55,393 bases of DNA from JAHIGH01 sp964564035 (GCA_964564035.1 CAZLZN010000006.1:1-55393); one strand, 5' to 3'. Positions 1 to 8,676 are shown, counted from the stretch's first letter. Made by a program: numbers and translations. Notes: generated from the letters alone by a model not told the origin.

Positions 1-1079
1 CCGATCGTCATATTTGATCCAGATGTAGCGCTGGCACTGCCCTCAACAGACAAATTGTTTGTTATAGTCGCGACAGACGTCATCGTCTTCGTTCCGCTAC
101 CCGAAAGAGTCAGGCTGTCATAAGTAGCCGCGCGTACGGTTTGATCTGCGCCATCATAATTAACAATCGATACATAGCTTGTCGCCGCCGGCGTAAAAGT
201 ACTTCCGGTATCAACATCTATTGCCGCTCCTGATCCCGCTATATTAAGAGTGGGCGCAGAAGTGGCGCCGGAAAGCAGAAATTGAGAATAAGCCGCCGCC
301 GCGCCGTCGCTATTTACATTAATTATTCCGTCGACATCCATCGTGCCGCCGTATAGAAATAGTCTGGCAAGATTCTCAGCCGTATTTGCTGTCCCTTCAT
401 AGCTATTTATATCAACATTCCCTGAAATATTAAGGTTTGCGATCGTGGTTGTAAGTATATTCGTTCTGTCAGCTGTAGGATTTACAGCCGCGTTTCCTAT
501 CGTAATCGAAGCCGCACTTACTGTACCCGCGCCTGATAAATTCAACGCCGTATTAAAATTGCCCCTGTCCAGCAGTATGCCGTTTGTGACGGTTAGAGAT
601 ACATTTGACTCGACAACTATAGTGCAAGTTCCCGCCGCCGCCAGGGTGCAATTTATACTGCCGGCTTGTGCATTCACAGCAGAAGCATTACTCACCGTTA
701 TAGTATACGAAGCGCCGATAGTGACCGTATCATCGGAATCCGGATAACCCGTCCCAGCATCATTGCAAGATGTCCAAGTACCGGCTCCTGTCCAGTCGCC
801 CGTTGCCGCTGCTACACAAGTATCGTCAACAGCATATGCCCGGCTGAACATATTGGGAAGTGCGAAAAAGAATAAAAGTGATGATAATATCATCAAAACA
901 GTAAAGTTGCTGATAAAATAAAACCCTCCGTGTCTTTTTCCGGTAGGATAAGGATATTTTATAAAACCACCCGATTCATTAAATGCTCTATCAGCCTCCT
1001 TCTTTTCAAGAACAGGGTAGGGGAGCATCTTTTGATAATCTGATTTATTTTTCTTCCACGCAAACAAAAACCTCTTCAT
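1..1079 (-). CDS. Large secreted surface protein, N-terminal part (runs off the window)
   Basis: The reverse strand is open from an ATG at 1079 to the window edge without a stop, about 360 codons. The start has AGGA six bases upstream; an in-frame ATG at 1097 is an alternative. The product has a basic cytoplasmic stretch of about 50 residues and one hydrophobic segment at about 54-78 ending in a signal-peptidase-like SRAYA. After that comes an all-beta, Ser/Thr/Gly/Ala-rich region with a motif of the type TGDWTGAGTW and repeated phrases such as LNISG, LTLSG and DVDG, typical of right-handed beta-helix or filamentous passenger domains. I infer a secreted or wall-exposed adhesin-like protein. 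It lies at the 3' side of the DUF916/WxL cluster on the same strand. The family is unassigned because the C-terminus is missing. Confidence 0.75.
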   Translation of the reverse strand, partial: MKRFLFAWKKNKSDYQKMLPYPVLEKKEADRAFNESGGFIKYPYPTGKRHGGFYFISNFTVLMILSSLLFFFALPNMFSRAYAVDDTCVAAATGDWTGAGTWTSCNDAGTGYPDSDDTVTIGASYTITVSNASAVNAQAGSINCTLAAAGTCTIVVESNVSLTVTNGILLDRGNFNTALNLSGAGTVSAASITIGNAAVNPTADRTNILTTTIANLNISGNVDINSYEGTANTAENLARLFLYGGTMDVDGIINVNSDGAAAAYSQFLLSGATSAPTLNIAGSGAAIDVDTGSTFTPAATSYVSIVNYDGADQTVRAATYDSLTLSGSGTKTMTSVATITNNLSVEGSASATSGSNMTI

Positions 1080-1410
1080 AGGCAGTCCTAATTCCATTAT
1101 TACAGAAACTGATGAGAAGGGAAAGATAGCCGGGATAGTAAGGGAAAATCTGTAATACTGGAAAAATTAAAAGTGCAAAAATCAAATCTTAAATCTAAGA
1201 TCAAAATTAAAAGATACGTGTTAAGTTGAATTTGATTGCCATTAGGCAAGCTTATTCTCAGGTCATAACAATCCAATAAAGCCTGGAGGCAACGCCTTGA
1301 GTATCAATAGGAATTCATCAAAAAATATTGTTAGCTTTTAGCTTGGATCTGGGTTTTGAACTTTGCCTGCCCGCCGAATTGGCGGGATCTTAGATTTTGC
1401 TCTTATATTT
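1080..1410. other. Intergenic region with low-complexity AT repeats and one hairpin
   Basis: No convincing gene on either strand. Around 1160-1220 is a degenerate AT-rich 'word' repeat (AAAATC/AAATCT/AAATTA variants) resembling those at 1670-1770 and 49556-49706. The 1200-1320 part contains short self-complementary pieces but no riboswitch that I can fold with confidence. Confidence 0.5.
1370..1386. repeat. GC-rich hairpin (6-bp arms, 5-nt loop)
   Basis: CCCGCC-GAATT-GGCGGG is a perfect inverted repeat in an AT-rich intergenic region. Arm and loop sizes match the hairpins near the tRNA genes at 43.1-43.9 kb. There is no T tract, so it is unlikely to be a terminator. Confidence 0.6.
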
Positions 1411-1539
1411 CTATTTGTGGTGACGAGGCTTAGGCTCTCTGCCGGATACTTTGTACGCAATATAAGTCAGCAATGCCACGATCAAAAATATCCCAAAAGA
1501 AATCTGAGCGTTTGCGTTAATTTTCCAAAATTCATCCAT
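1411..1539 (-). CDS. Small single-pass membrane protein, 42 aa
   Basis: A 42-codon reading frame starts at ATG 1539 and stops at TAG 1411. A purine-rich GAGGGGG lies about ten bases upstream of the start. The peptide begins MDEFWKINANAQ, has one strongly hydrophobic stretch (about residues 13-31, ISFGIFLIVALLTYIAY) and ends with a basic tail REPKPRHHK, the arrangement expected for a single-pass protein. It lies between the DUF916 gene and the large surface protein gene, all on the minus strand, so a role in the same envelope cluster is possible. No family is recognised. Confidence 0.55.
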   Translation of the reverse strand: MDEFWKINANAQISFGIFLIVALLTYIAYKVSGREPKPRHHK

Positions 1540-1832
1540 AATATTCTAACCCCCTCTCGATCATAGTTGATATTTGTACTATTGCGATACTAAGTAAATC
1601 TGTCGTATTTCAGTACCTTGTCAGCTTCAATTTGAGATTATAAAACTCCAAACCGCCGACATTAAACTCAAAAAACAAAATAAAATTTTTCTTCTCAACT
1701 TATTCTATCATTGCTTTTGACTTTTTGAGTTAATTTTTGAACTTTGAATTTTGATTTTTGCACTATTCTTATAGATCGATGTATGTCTTAGCTCAAAAAG
1801 CGTTGAAAAACAGATTATTTTAAGAAGTAATG

Positions 1833-2912
1833 CTATATCAATCCCTTGAGGAAATTCGCGATAAACCCGCTGATCAGAAGCACAGTCAGCAGTATCACTC
1901 CGACGATCACCATCAGATGCGGCGCTAGAACAGTCTTGTGGGTTTTCTTATCCTTGTGAGCGAGGAATTTTTTGGAAAGAGCGAGAGTTATTGCCGACAG
2001 GCCTACAAACAAAGTTATCGCCAAAGCCTGAACGTTGGGGGTCACGACTATATTCGCCGACGCCGCTTTGGTAGGGGAGTAGTAGACTGACACATTGGCA
2101 GTATTCCATCCGAGAATCGGAGATAGCGTCTTGGATGACACATTGATAGTTACAGGGGACTTCGGTAGTAAGATATCAAAATACGCATCAAGCGGTATCG
2201 ACTCGACTATTCTGCCGAATGCATCTTTGATCTGAAGCATTCCTGTCGGTTTTAGTCTCACTTCTCCTGTGTTTTCTGCTGTAAAACTAAAATTCAGATT
2301 ATTGTCCGTCACGGTATATTTGAGATCCTTGACCTCAAGCGCTACCTGCTCCGGCCCCGGAACTGTCAGATATACTCTGACTCCGAGTCTCGAAACAACC
2401 TCGAGATTCATGTTTTTGGACTGATAATTCTGCGGTGTGGTATTTTCAAATACCACTCCTCCCGAATATTCGCCTTTCTGTGCGTCTTTCGGAACTGAAA
2501 TCGTAAACGGAATCTCTTTTTTCTCATTGGGTGATATGGTCACCATGTCCTGGTCTACTTTGACCCAGGCGCCGATCGTATCTCTCTTGTCGGTCTCGCT
2601 CTCGAGTGCAAAAGCCCCGTCGCTGGTCGTTGTCGAATCGGCGGGATAGACCTTCACAGTCAATGGCTCTGTGCCTTTGTTTTCGAGAGTCACACTGTCT
2701 TTTCGTGTTTCGCCCGCGGAATAAGTATAAATAAACCACGACCTCGTCCTCGGATCAAGCTCACTGTAGGTACTGGGGGCCGCACTGAACGCACCTGAAG
2801 AAACAGCAAGTACACCCGGTGCAAAAAAAAGCGCAGCACTAATCAGAGTCAACCCCGCCGCGCTGACTTGCAGCTTTTTATTCGTAATAAATTTAGGCAG
2901 ATTTGGCTTCAT
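1833..2912 (-). CDS. DUF916-type cell-surface protein (WxL-associated)
   Basis: Product of about 359 aa from ATG 2912. A longer frame from 2972 would overlap the upstream gene and puts 20 unlikely residues before the signal sequence. Residues about 15-35 form a signal or anchor helix. Next is a beta-sandwich with the DUF916 pattern: an acidic/aromatic FSAAPS...RSWFIYTYSAGE start, VTLENKG, a conserved Asp/Thr-rich strand, SPNEKKEIPFTISVP and a GEYSGGVVF motif. A second Ig-like domain follows, then two C-terminal hydrophobic segments (about 290-315 and 330-355). In Firmicutes, DUF916 proteins are encoded with WxL proteins and act with them in peptidoglycan or ligand binding on the cell surface. 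Here the gene starts 16 bases after a WxL-like gene ends, which supports the same pairing. Confidence 0.75.
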   Translation of the reverse strand: MKPNLPKFITNKKLQVSAAGLTLISAALFFAPGVLAVSSGAFSAAPSTYSELDPRTRSWFIYTYSAGETRKDSVTLENKGTEPLTVKVYPADSTTTSDGAFALESETDKRDTIGAWVKVDQDMVTISPNEKKEIPFTISVPKDAQKGEYSGGVVFENTTPQNYQSKNMNLEVVSRLGVRVYLTVPGPEQVALEVKDLKYTVTDNNLNFSFTAENTGEVRLKPTGMLQIKDAFGRIVESIPLDAYFDILLPKSPVTINVSSKTLSPILGWNTANVSVYYSPTKAASANIVVTPNVQALAITLFVGLSAITLALSKKFLAHKDKKTHKTVLAPHLMVIVGVILLTVLLISGFIANFLKGLI

Positions 2913-2928
2913 TTTATATTTATAGAAC

Positions 2929-3828
2929 TTAGGATGCGGTGAGTGTAATTCGCGCAACGTATTCGCTCGCATAGCTGTTTCCCGGTATTCCCAGTCCTAG
3001 TGCCGGCGCTACTGAATATGATCCCATCCCGTAATTTGCGGGCGCAGTAATTAAAGCCACGTTTTCAACTGTGCTGTCGAAGAAATTCAAAGAGCCTCCT
3101 GTCACGTTTGTGCTGGATCCGGAGATTGTTGTCACCGATCCCGGTGTTACGCTGAACCTTGTAACATCAATAGTATCCACGCGGACTGTCCACTGGTCGC
3201 CTGTCGCGTAGTCAGTATCATTGAAGTTTACGTACAAACCGCGTGTGCCGATTGCAACATTTGATCCGGTAAGCACTTCGTTTGCGGATTCCAAGCCTGA
3301 AACATCAAATGTAGCTACACCAGAAGTACCGCCTGTATCTCCGATTGTAATTGTATATATGCCTCCTGAAGATGTTGCGTATGGAGTAGATGATCCAAGT
3401 AAAATTGTGTTTGAACCGGATGTGGTAGTTGGATTGTTATATTTATAAAAATTAGTCGACTGTGCCGTTGCTGACCAACCCGCACCTGATCCCCGGTTAT
3501 CTGTAACAGTTACTGTGCCCAAGTCTCCGGCCGTATCCTGATGATTGACAGACGCGGAAACGGTAGCCATATATTCATCGCCTGTCTGGGAGATTGTTAA
3601 ATTGCCGCCTGTAACATCCTGACGTACATGTGTCTGTGCGGCATTGGCCAGTCTGATCGGTTCTTTGCTCGTCAGCTCGATCAAGACACTGACAAATCCC
3701 ATCACGATAACCAATGTTGAAACAATCAGCGTTGCCCAGTGAAGAACTCCATGGTACTGCCATTCATGATACTCGGTGTACCATTGTGGTCTTGTATGTT
3801 TAATATGATGGGCAATCTTTTTTATCAT
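2929..3828 (-). CDS. WxL-like surface protein (copy 1)
   Basis: 299 aa. A basic N-terminus (IKKIAHHIKHTRPQWY) is followed by a transmembrane helix at about 31-53. The rest is beta-rich with the hallmarks of WxL domains: LGTVTVTDNRG directly followed by GAGWSA (a degenerate form of the W-x-L motif), a central DVTRFSVTPGSVTTISG strand, and a C-terminal Y-x-A-R-I-T-L-T strand. In Gram-positive bacteria WxL domains bind peptidoglycan non-covalently. The N-terminal membrane anchor differs from the usual cleaved signal peptide. It is a tandem paralogue of the next gene upstream and is followed closely by the DUF916 gene, so the three are probably co-transcribed. Confidence 0.75.
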   Translation of the reverse strand: MIKKIAHHIKHTRPQWYTEYHEWQYHGVLHWATLIVSTLVIVMGFVSVLIELTSKEPIRLANAAQTHVRQDVTGGNLTISQTGDEYMATVSASVNHQDTAGDLGTVTVTDNRGSGAGWSATAQSTNFYKYNNPTTTSGSNTILLGSSTPYATSSGGIYTITIGDTGGTSGVATFDVSGLESANEVLTGSNVAIGTRGLYVNFNDTDYATGDQWTVRVDTIDVTRFSVTPGSVTTISGSSTNVTGGSLNFFDSTVENVALITAPANYGMGSYSVAPALGLGIPGNSYASEYVARITLTAS

Positions 3829-3898
3829 ATATTTAAACTCTTCAAATTATATCGTATATGTTTATTTATACGGTTGCCAAGATATATTTGCTTTATAT

Positions 3899-4799
3899 TT
3901 AAGACGCAGTCAATGTGACTCTTGCCGTATAGGTATTTGTATAACTGTTTGCCGGAATTCCCAGCCCAAGCGTCGGCGGGACTGAATATGATCCCAATCC
4001 ATATCCGGCAGTTGCCGTAATTAAATTAACGTTCTCGCTCGTACTGTCGAAGAAATTCAGTGAACCGGGAGTAACGTTTGTATTTATTCCTGAAATAGTC
4101 GTCAGTGAACCCGGAGTAAGACTGAATCTGGTTACATCAATGGTATCTACCCTGATTGTCCATTGGTTGCCTGTGGCATAACCCGTATCCGGGAAATTAA
4201 CCTTTAGACCTCTTGTCCCGACTGCAATATCAGTCCCGCCTGTCGTAGCCACGTCATTTACTGTCTCAAGACCGGTTACATCAAATGTTGCAGTGCCCGG
4301 ATCTCCGCCTGTATCAATAGTAATTGTATAAATCCCGGCAGACGAAGTAGAGTAAGGCGTACTGTTACCAAGTGTTAAAGATTTTGCGCCTGATGTTGTT
4401 GTTGGATTATTATATTTATAAAAATTCGTAGACTGCGCTGTGGCAGACCACCCCACACCTGTTCCTCTCGCATCTGTAACCGTTACTGTGCCCAAGTCTC
4501 CTGTCGAATCCTGATGATTGATTGAAGCCGAAACAGTCGACATATATTCGTCTCCTGTCTGAGCGATAGTCAAAGCTCCGCCCGTAATATCCTGTCTTAC
4601 ATGCGTTTGGGCCGTAGCGTTAGCTTTTGTAATCTCCCTGCTCGAAGAAAATTCATTCAGTACATTTATAAAAGCCATCAGGATTATGACGCATGAAACG
4701 ACAAAAGTCGCCCAGTGCAAAATGCTGTGGTATTTGGTGGTAGTCTTTATACCACTGCGGCCGTGTATTGGTTATATGATGGACAGCTTTTCTGAGCAT
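3899..4799 (-). pseudogene. WxL-like surface protein (copy 2), frameshifted near the N-terminus
   Basis: The main frame (3899-4720) encodes 273 aa highly similar to copy 1, with the same VTVTDARG...GWSATA core and a Y-T-A-R-V-T-L-T end. It has no ATG and can only begin at TTG 4720 inside the membrane helix. The missing N-terminus lies just upstream in another frame: ATG 4799 encodes MLRKAVHHITNTRPQWYKDY, matching copy 1 (MIKKIAHHIKHTRPQWYTEY). It then runs out of frame after the TAC-CAC codons and stops after about 48 residues. Aligning the two copies shows a 5-nt deletion near 4738. Either the gene is broken or the assembly has an indel here. If intact, it would be about 300 aa and function as copy 1. 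Confidence 0.7.
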
Positions 4800-4874
4800 A
4801 ACGAATTGGACAAATATTTTTATCCATTCTCATCATATGCATGAGTCAGTTATAATGTCAATAGTCATTTGAAT

Positions 4875-5672
4875 TTACAACCTGAGTATCAGGAAGGCGA
4901 CTGTGACTCCGGCGAGAATAATGATCACAACTATCGACACGTTGAAAATAATCCCCAGATGAATTATCTTGCCGGCAGATGGATTGCGTCCCAGAGCTTC
5001 GACTCCTTTCGCGGCTGTCCGCCCGAAAGTCAGGAATCCGAACGCGATCGACCCCAGCACGACCAGTGCCGCAACTATATATTTAAAAATCGGAGCAGGC
5101 GAGTCTTTGGTAGGAAGAAGTGCCAGCTTCAAAATATCCGTCAGCGAACCGAGAAATGTAGGCTTGGCATTAAAATAATGCAAATTCAGCTCAATAGCTA
5201 TCTTCTCGATCTTGGAAGCGTCCGAATTTTCATAATCCTCAAGCGCGTGCCCCAGCACATAACCGTCTTTGTCGGCTTTCACCGCGATGCCCGGCATTGT
5301 CGATGTCGTCAGAAGATCGCCGGTTTTGATCGAGCCGTTCTTGATTGACACCAGAATATATACCGTGCCGTTGGAGATCACCGGCACGCCGTTTGTGACG
5401 TTGTCGTTGTTCATGATTATCCCGGCGTCTCTCGCGACAACTCCCAGAACTTGCGGATCATAAGGGATACTTGACGGCGCCGCGCCGTTTCTCGTACTGG
5501 AGATAATTGTCCCGTCTTTGATATTTTTCTCCTTTACGGCGATCATCCTGGCGACACCCAGTGTCGCTGTATCCGAACGGCTTATCGCAGAAAGGGCATA
5601 TGCAGACTGAGGAAACAGAAGTAATATAGCGAAAAAACTAAGAAAAAATTTTGAAATCAGGGCAGGTTTCAT
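4875..5672 (-). CDS. Secreted/membrane protein: tail-fibre-like beta domain plus c-subunit-like helical hairpin
   Basis: 265 aa. A signal peptide (about 1-27, ending SAYA) is followed by a beta-rich domain with GTVYILVSIKNGSIKTGD-type strands and a LLTTSTMPGIAVKA motif. That motif resembles the small beta domain at the ends of bacterial tail-fibre or surface proteins. The C-terminus has a hydrophobic helix (about 190-210), a polar loop with the sequence GRTAAKGVEALGRNPSAGK, and a second long hydrophobic helix to the end. This two-helix hairpin with an R-N-P loop closely recalls ATP-synthase subunit c, but helix 2 has no Asp or Glu, so it cannot carry ions in that way. It is probably co-expressed with the WxL genes downstream. 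Function unknown. Confidence 0.65.
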   Translation of the reverse strand: MKPALISKFFLSFFAILLLFPQSAYALSAISRSDTATLGVARMIAVKEKNIKDGTIISSTRNGAAPSSIPYDPQVLGVVARDAGIIMNNDNVTNGVPVISNGTVYILVSIKNGSIKTGDLLTTSTMPGIAVKADKDGYVLGHALEDYENSDASKIEKIAIELNLHYFNAKPTFLGSLTDILKLALLPTKDSPAPIFKYIVAALVVLGSIAFGFLTFGRTAAKGVEALGRNPSAGKIIHLGIIFNVSIVVIIILAGVTVAFLILRL

Positions 5673-5695
5673 AAGGATTATTATAATATAAATAG

Positions 5696-5767
5696 TCGGG
5701 GTGGAGAGAATTGAACTCTCTACCTCCCGGTCCCGAACCGGGCGGTCTACCGATGACCTACACCCCG
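5696..5767 (-). tRNA. tRNA-Pro(CGG)
   Basis: The reverse strand folds as a cloverleaf: acceptor CGGGGTG/CACCCCG with C1-G72 as in proline tRNAs, discriminator A, D arm GGTC...GACC, anticodon stem CCCGG/CCGGG with loop TTCGGGA (anticodon CGG), and T arm GAGAG...CTCTC with TTCAATT. No CCA is encoded. Confidence 0.93.
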
Positions 5768-5877
5768 AAGAACTGAAAACTTAAAACTTAAGACTGATAA
5801 TAGCTAGATACTAAGCCCTAAAACCTAAACAATAGAATTAATTGTATCGTGAGTTGTGCTAAAATACAAATATCCTT

Positions 5878-5949
5878 GTCCCTGTAGCTCAATGGATAGA
5901 GCAGACCCGTCCTAAGGGTAAGATGGAGGTTCGATTCCTCTCGGGGATA
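5878..5949 (+). tRNA. tRNA-Arg(CCT)
   Basis: Cloverleaf with acceptor GTCCCTG pairing to CGGGGAT (one G:U at each of positions 1 and 6), discriminator A, D arm GCTC...GAGC, anticodon loop GTCCTAA (anticodon CCT) and T arm GGAGG-TTCGATT-CCTCT. The outermost anticodon-stem pair is a G:A mismatch. CCA is not encoded. Confidence 0.9.
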
Positions 5950-5993
5950 CAAACTAGAACTTGAGGTTTTTGGCTTTACGACTTTATGACCTA

Positions 5994-6010
5994 CCTGCCT
6001 ATCAGGCAGG
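5994..6010. repeat. GC-rich hairpin (7-bp arms, 3-nt loop)
   Basis: CCTGCCT-ATC-AGGCAGG lies 44 bases past tRNA-Arg and just before the stop of the convergent PEGA gene. It is flanked by low-complexity text such as TTTACGACTTTATGAC, the same kind of sequence seen at 15484-15512 and 33055-33085. There is no T tract after it. Confidence 0.6.
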
Positions 6011-6018
6011 CTTACGGC

Positions 6019-7320
6019 TTACTTCAGTCCTATCGTATAAAGCGTCGGGGCGACGTCCGGATTATTCAGATCGGTCAGGATAACGATCCTAGACGAATCC
6101 GGCCATGGAATAGCGAATTCATCTATAAAAGGCCCCCCGTACATCGTAAATCTATTTGAACCGTCATCATCCATAATAATAATTTTTTTATTATTCAGAT
6201 ACAGCAAATGCTCAGAGTCGGTAAGCCAAGTTAGAGGCAGTTTGCATCCGTTATTTTGGATTACTGGACTTACCTCGCCGGCTGTTAATTCATCGGAACT
6301 ATTCTCCGGCGCCGTCTCAGGCTGAACAGGGCAATTTTCCGGTAATTCTACTGCGAGCTGTACGTTTACATCCTCTTTTGTGTCATAAATATATACATTT
6401 CCCGTTTCGATTTTTCGTTGCTCGACCAAAGTATTATTCCCGAGCCTTCTCGGGTTTATAATTATCGGAATTTCGGCTGAAGCGGACGCTTTATATAAGA
6501 TCTTTGTATTATCCGGTGACCATGATAAAACTTCAAAATATGAATTTATCAGCGACCTAATATTCCTGCTTACGCTGTTGATCCTGTTCCTGTTTTTCTC
6601 ATCGACCTGGATCTGCCATTCATCCCTGACACTTTGAATTATGGCGGTGACATCCTGCGGTTCATCATTGAGGCGTGTAGCGTCAAGCAGATATAAGGTA
6701 GAATAGCCGGTGGCCGATATGACCTCAGCCAAAAGCTCGGTACCGTCGGGTGACCACTCCAGCTTAGCGTTTGAGAATATATCTATAGTATCATCCGCAA
6801 TTTGCGTGGATGAACTTTTAAGCGTTAAAACCGGCACCGGTATTGTATTGGCGTTCATATTCAAAACATATATCCCGTTTTTACGCGCCGCTGATTCGGA
6901 TGAAATTTGATACGCAATTTTTGTGCCCGATGGATCTACCAGCGGGTTTTCAACAGGAGTAGTTGCGATACTCTCCAGTCTGGGCGCGAGAGGAAACAGG
7001 CGCGCTTCGGCTTTGGTCACGACCTCTTCTTCGACCTTCAACTTCTTTTGCCATGCAAAATATCCGTCTTTTTGGATTTTTATCGTGTAAGTACCGGGCG
7101 GCAGGCTGATCGTATTATCTGTCGCCGTAGTCAGATGATCGTCGACATATACCTGTGCTCCGTTTGGCACACTATTAGCTACAAGAAGTCCTGTTTTGGA
7201 AAGCTGGGGAAGATCCTGGTTAAACGCGATTCGATAACCGCGTCCAAATAAAACCACTATCGCTGTCCCGGCTATCAAAAAAATCAGGATAAGAGCAGGA
7301 ATGAGAAAATTTTTCTTCAT
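6019..7320 (-). CDS. PEGA-domain / TolB-like beta-propeller protein, membrane anchored
   Basis: 433 aa. One N-terminal transmembrane helix (about 6-26) is followed by a PEGA domain at about 42-100, recognised by GLLVANSVPNGAQVYVDD, the LPPGTYTIKI core and KDGYFAW. The remainder is built of propeller-type blades with repeated DPSGTKIAY, WSPDGTELLAE, WSPDNTKILY, LTWLTDSEHLLY and WPDSSRIVILT phrases, as in TolB/WD40-like proteins. PEGA domains are surface-associated beta-sandwich modules. A cell-surface scaffold or binding role is likely, with no sign of an enzyme active site. The gene converges with tRNA-Arg and is divergent from mreB. Confidence 0.82.
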   Translation of the reverse strand: MKKNFLIPALILIFLIAGTAIVVLFGRGYRIAFNQDLPQLSKTGLLVANSVPNGAQVYVDDHLTTATDNTISLPPGTYTIKIQKDGYFAWQKKLKVEEEVVTKAEARLFPLAPRLESIATTPVENPLVDPSGTKIAYQISSESAARKNGIYVLNMNANTIPVPVLTLKSSSTQIADDTIDIFSNAKLEWSPDGTELLAEVISATGYSTLYLLDATRLNDEPQDVTAIIQSVRDEWQIQVDEKNRNRINSVSRNIRSLINSYFEVLSWSPDNTKILYKASASAEIPIIINPRRLGNNTLVEQRKIETGNVYIYDTKEDVNVQLAVELPENCPVQPETAPENSSDELTAGEVSPVIQNNGCKLPLTWLTDSEHLLYLNNKKIIIMDDDGSNRFTMYGGPFIDEFAIPWPDSSRIVILTDLNNPDVAPTLYTIGLK

Positions 7321-7527
7321 ATATACGAACTCAATTATACGTCACTTAGCCAAACTCTTGCAAGTTTCTCCCGGGGTGTTTATAATCAAATTATACAAGG
7401 CCGGCAAATAGAAAATGATACATTTAATATATATTATGATATATTTGCCAAACATAAACTAAAAGCGTTTCACAACCGGTATCCGTTAAATTTACATGCC
7501 TGTTTTTTGTCAAAATCATATTAAATA

Positions 7528-8583
7528 GTGAATAAGCTTACAAATTACATCCAAAACTTCAAACTGCCGTCAACCAAAAGGATCGGCATCGATTTGGGTA
7601 CTGCGAACACAGTCGTATACGTTGTCGGAGAGGGGATTGTCCTTAATGAGCCCACGGTCGTCGCGGTCACAGCCGAAGAAAACAGGGTGGTAGCAGTAGG
7701 CAGGGAAGCCAAAGAAATGCTCGGACGAACTCCGGGCAATGTTGTCGCGCTTCGCCCGCTCCGGGACGGAGTTATCGCCGATTACACTATCACCGAAGCC
7801 ATGCTTTCATATTTTATCGACAAAGTCTGCGGTCAGTCCCGATTTTTCAAACCTGAAATCATGGTATGCATCCCCTCAGGCGTCACACAGGTGGAGAGAC
7901 GTGCCGTGCTTGACGCGTCGATGTCGGCCGGAGCCAAAGCCGCTTATCTGATAGACGAACCGTTAGCGGCCGCAATTGGAGCCAGAATTCCGATTGCCCA
8001 AGCCGCCGGCCACATGATTGTCAACATCGGCGGAGGATCGACCGAATCCGCTGTTATTTCGCTCGGAGGCGTTGTAGTTCACAGTTCTGTACGTGTCGCA
8101 GGCAACAAAATCGATGAAGCAATTGCGGGTTATATCAAGCGTAAGCACAATCTGCTGGTCGGCGAAACAACAGCAGAGCAAATAAAAATTGAAATTGGCA
8201 ATGCGGTCCCCGATACTGCCAAAACCGCTAAGCACAAAGAAATGGAAGTAAGAGGCCGCGATACCATTAATGGGTTACCAAGAACCGTTGTTCTCAACGA
8301 ACTGGTGATCGCTGAAGCGATCAAGCCGATCCTTCACGAAATTATAAAAGGCGTCAAAGAAGTTCTCGAACAATGTCCCCCCGAGCTGGCAAGCGATATA
8401 ATCGACAAAGGCATCGTCATGTCGGGAGGAACTTCTCTGCTTACTAACTTTGATAAGCTGATGACCGAGATGACCGGCGTGCCATGTCATGTCGCGGATG
8501 ACGCTCTTCTATGCGTAGTTCGCGGTACGGGAGTCGCGATGGAGAACATCGAGCTCTACAAAAGAAGCATCAACAGGCGCTGA
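7528..8583 (+). CDS. mreB: Rod-shape-determining protein MreB
   Basis: 351 aa, the normal MreB length, with a GTG start at 7528. It is an actin-fold ATPase that polymerises under the membrane and guides lateral wall synthesis. Seen in order: phosphate-1 motif GIDLGTANTVVYV (about 20-32), NEPTVVAV, a CIPSGVTQVERRAV segment, the phosphate-2 loop and the adenosine region MSGGTSLLTNFDKLM. The phosphate-2 loop reads VNIGGGSTESAVISLGG, where MreB normally has DIGGGTTE: the Asp is Asn at residue 166, an unusual change at a position important for ATP hydrolysis. The gene is monocistronic here, with no mreC, mreD or rodA nearby. Confidence 0.95.
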   Translation: MNKLTNYIQNFKLPSTKRIGIDLGTANTVVYVVGEGIVLNEPTVVAVTAEENRVVAVGREAKEMLGRTPGNVVALRPLRDGVIADYTITEAMLSYFIDKVCGQSRFFKPEIMVCIPSGVTQVERRAVLDASMSAGAKAAYLIDEPLAAAIGARIPIAQAAGHMIVNIGGGSTESAVISLGGVVVHSSVRVAGNKIDEAIAGYIKRKHNLLVGETTAEQIKIEIGNAVPDTAKTAKHKEMEVRGRDTINGLPRTVVLNELVIAEAIKPILHEIIKGVKEVLEQCPPELASDIIDKGIVMSGGTSLLTNFDKLMTEMTGVPCHVADDALLCVVRGTGVAMENIELYKRSINRR

Positions 8584-8676
8584 TTTTGTAAAATTTTATC
8601 GGATCCTGAAGTAATTATATTCTGTAGCAAAATCTTTCAAGATAACATGTCATTACAACTTACAATTCTTAAAGCC

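Noticed and set aside
1200..1320. Possible cyclic-di-GMP-type riboswitch upstream of the surface protein gene
   Set aside because: Pieces such as AAAGCCTGGAGGC look suggestive, but the conserved core and the pairing could not be laid out on either strand.
1363..1566. Plus-strand frame of 67 codons
   Set aside because: It is antisense to the 42-aa membrane protein gene, which has a better start, ribosome-binding site and composition.
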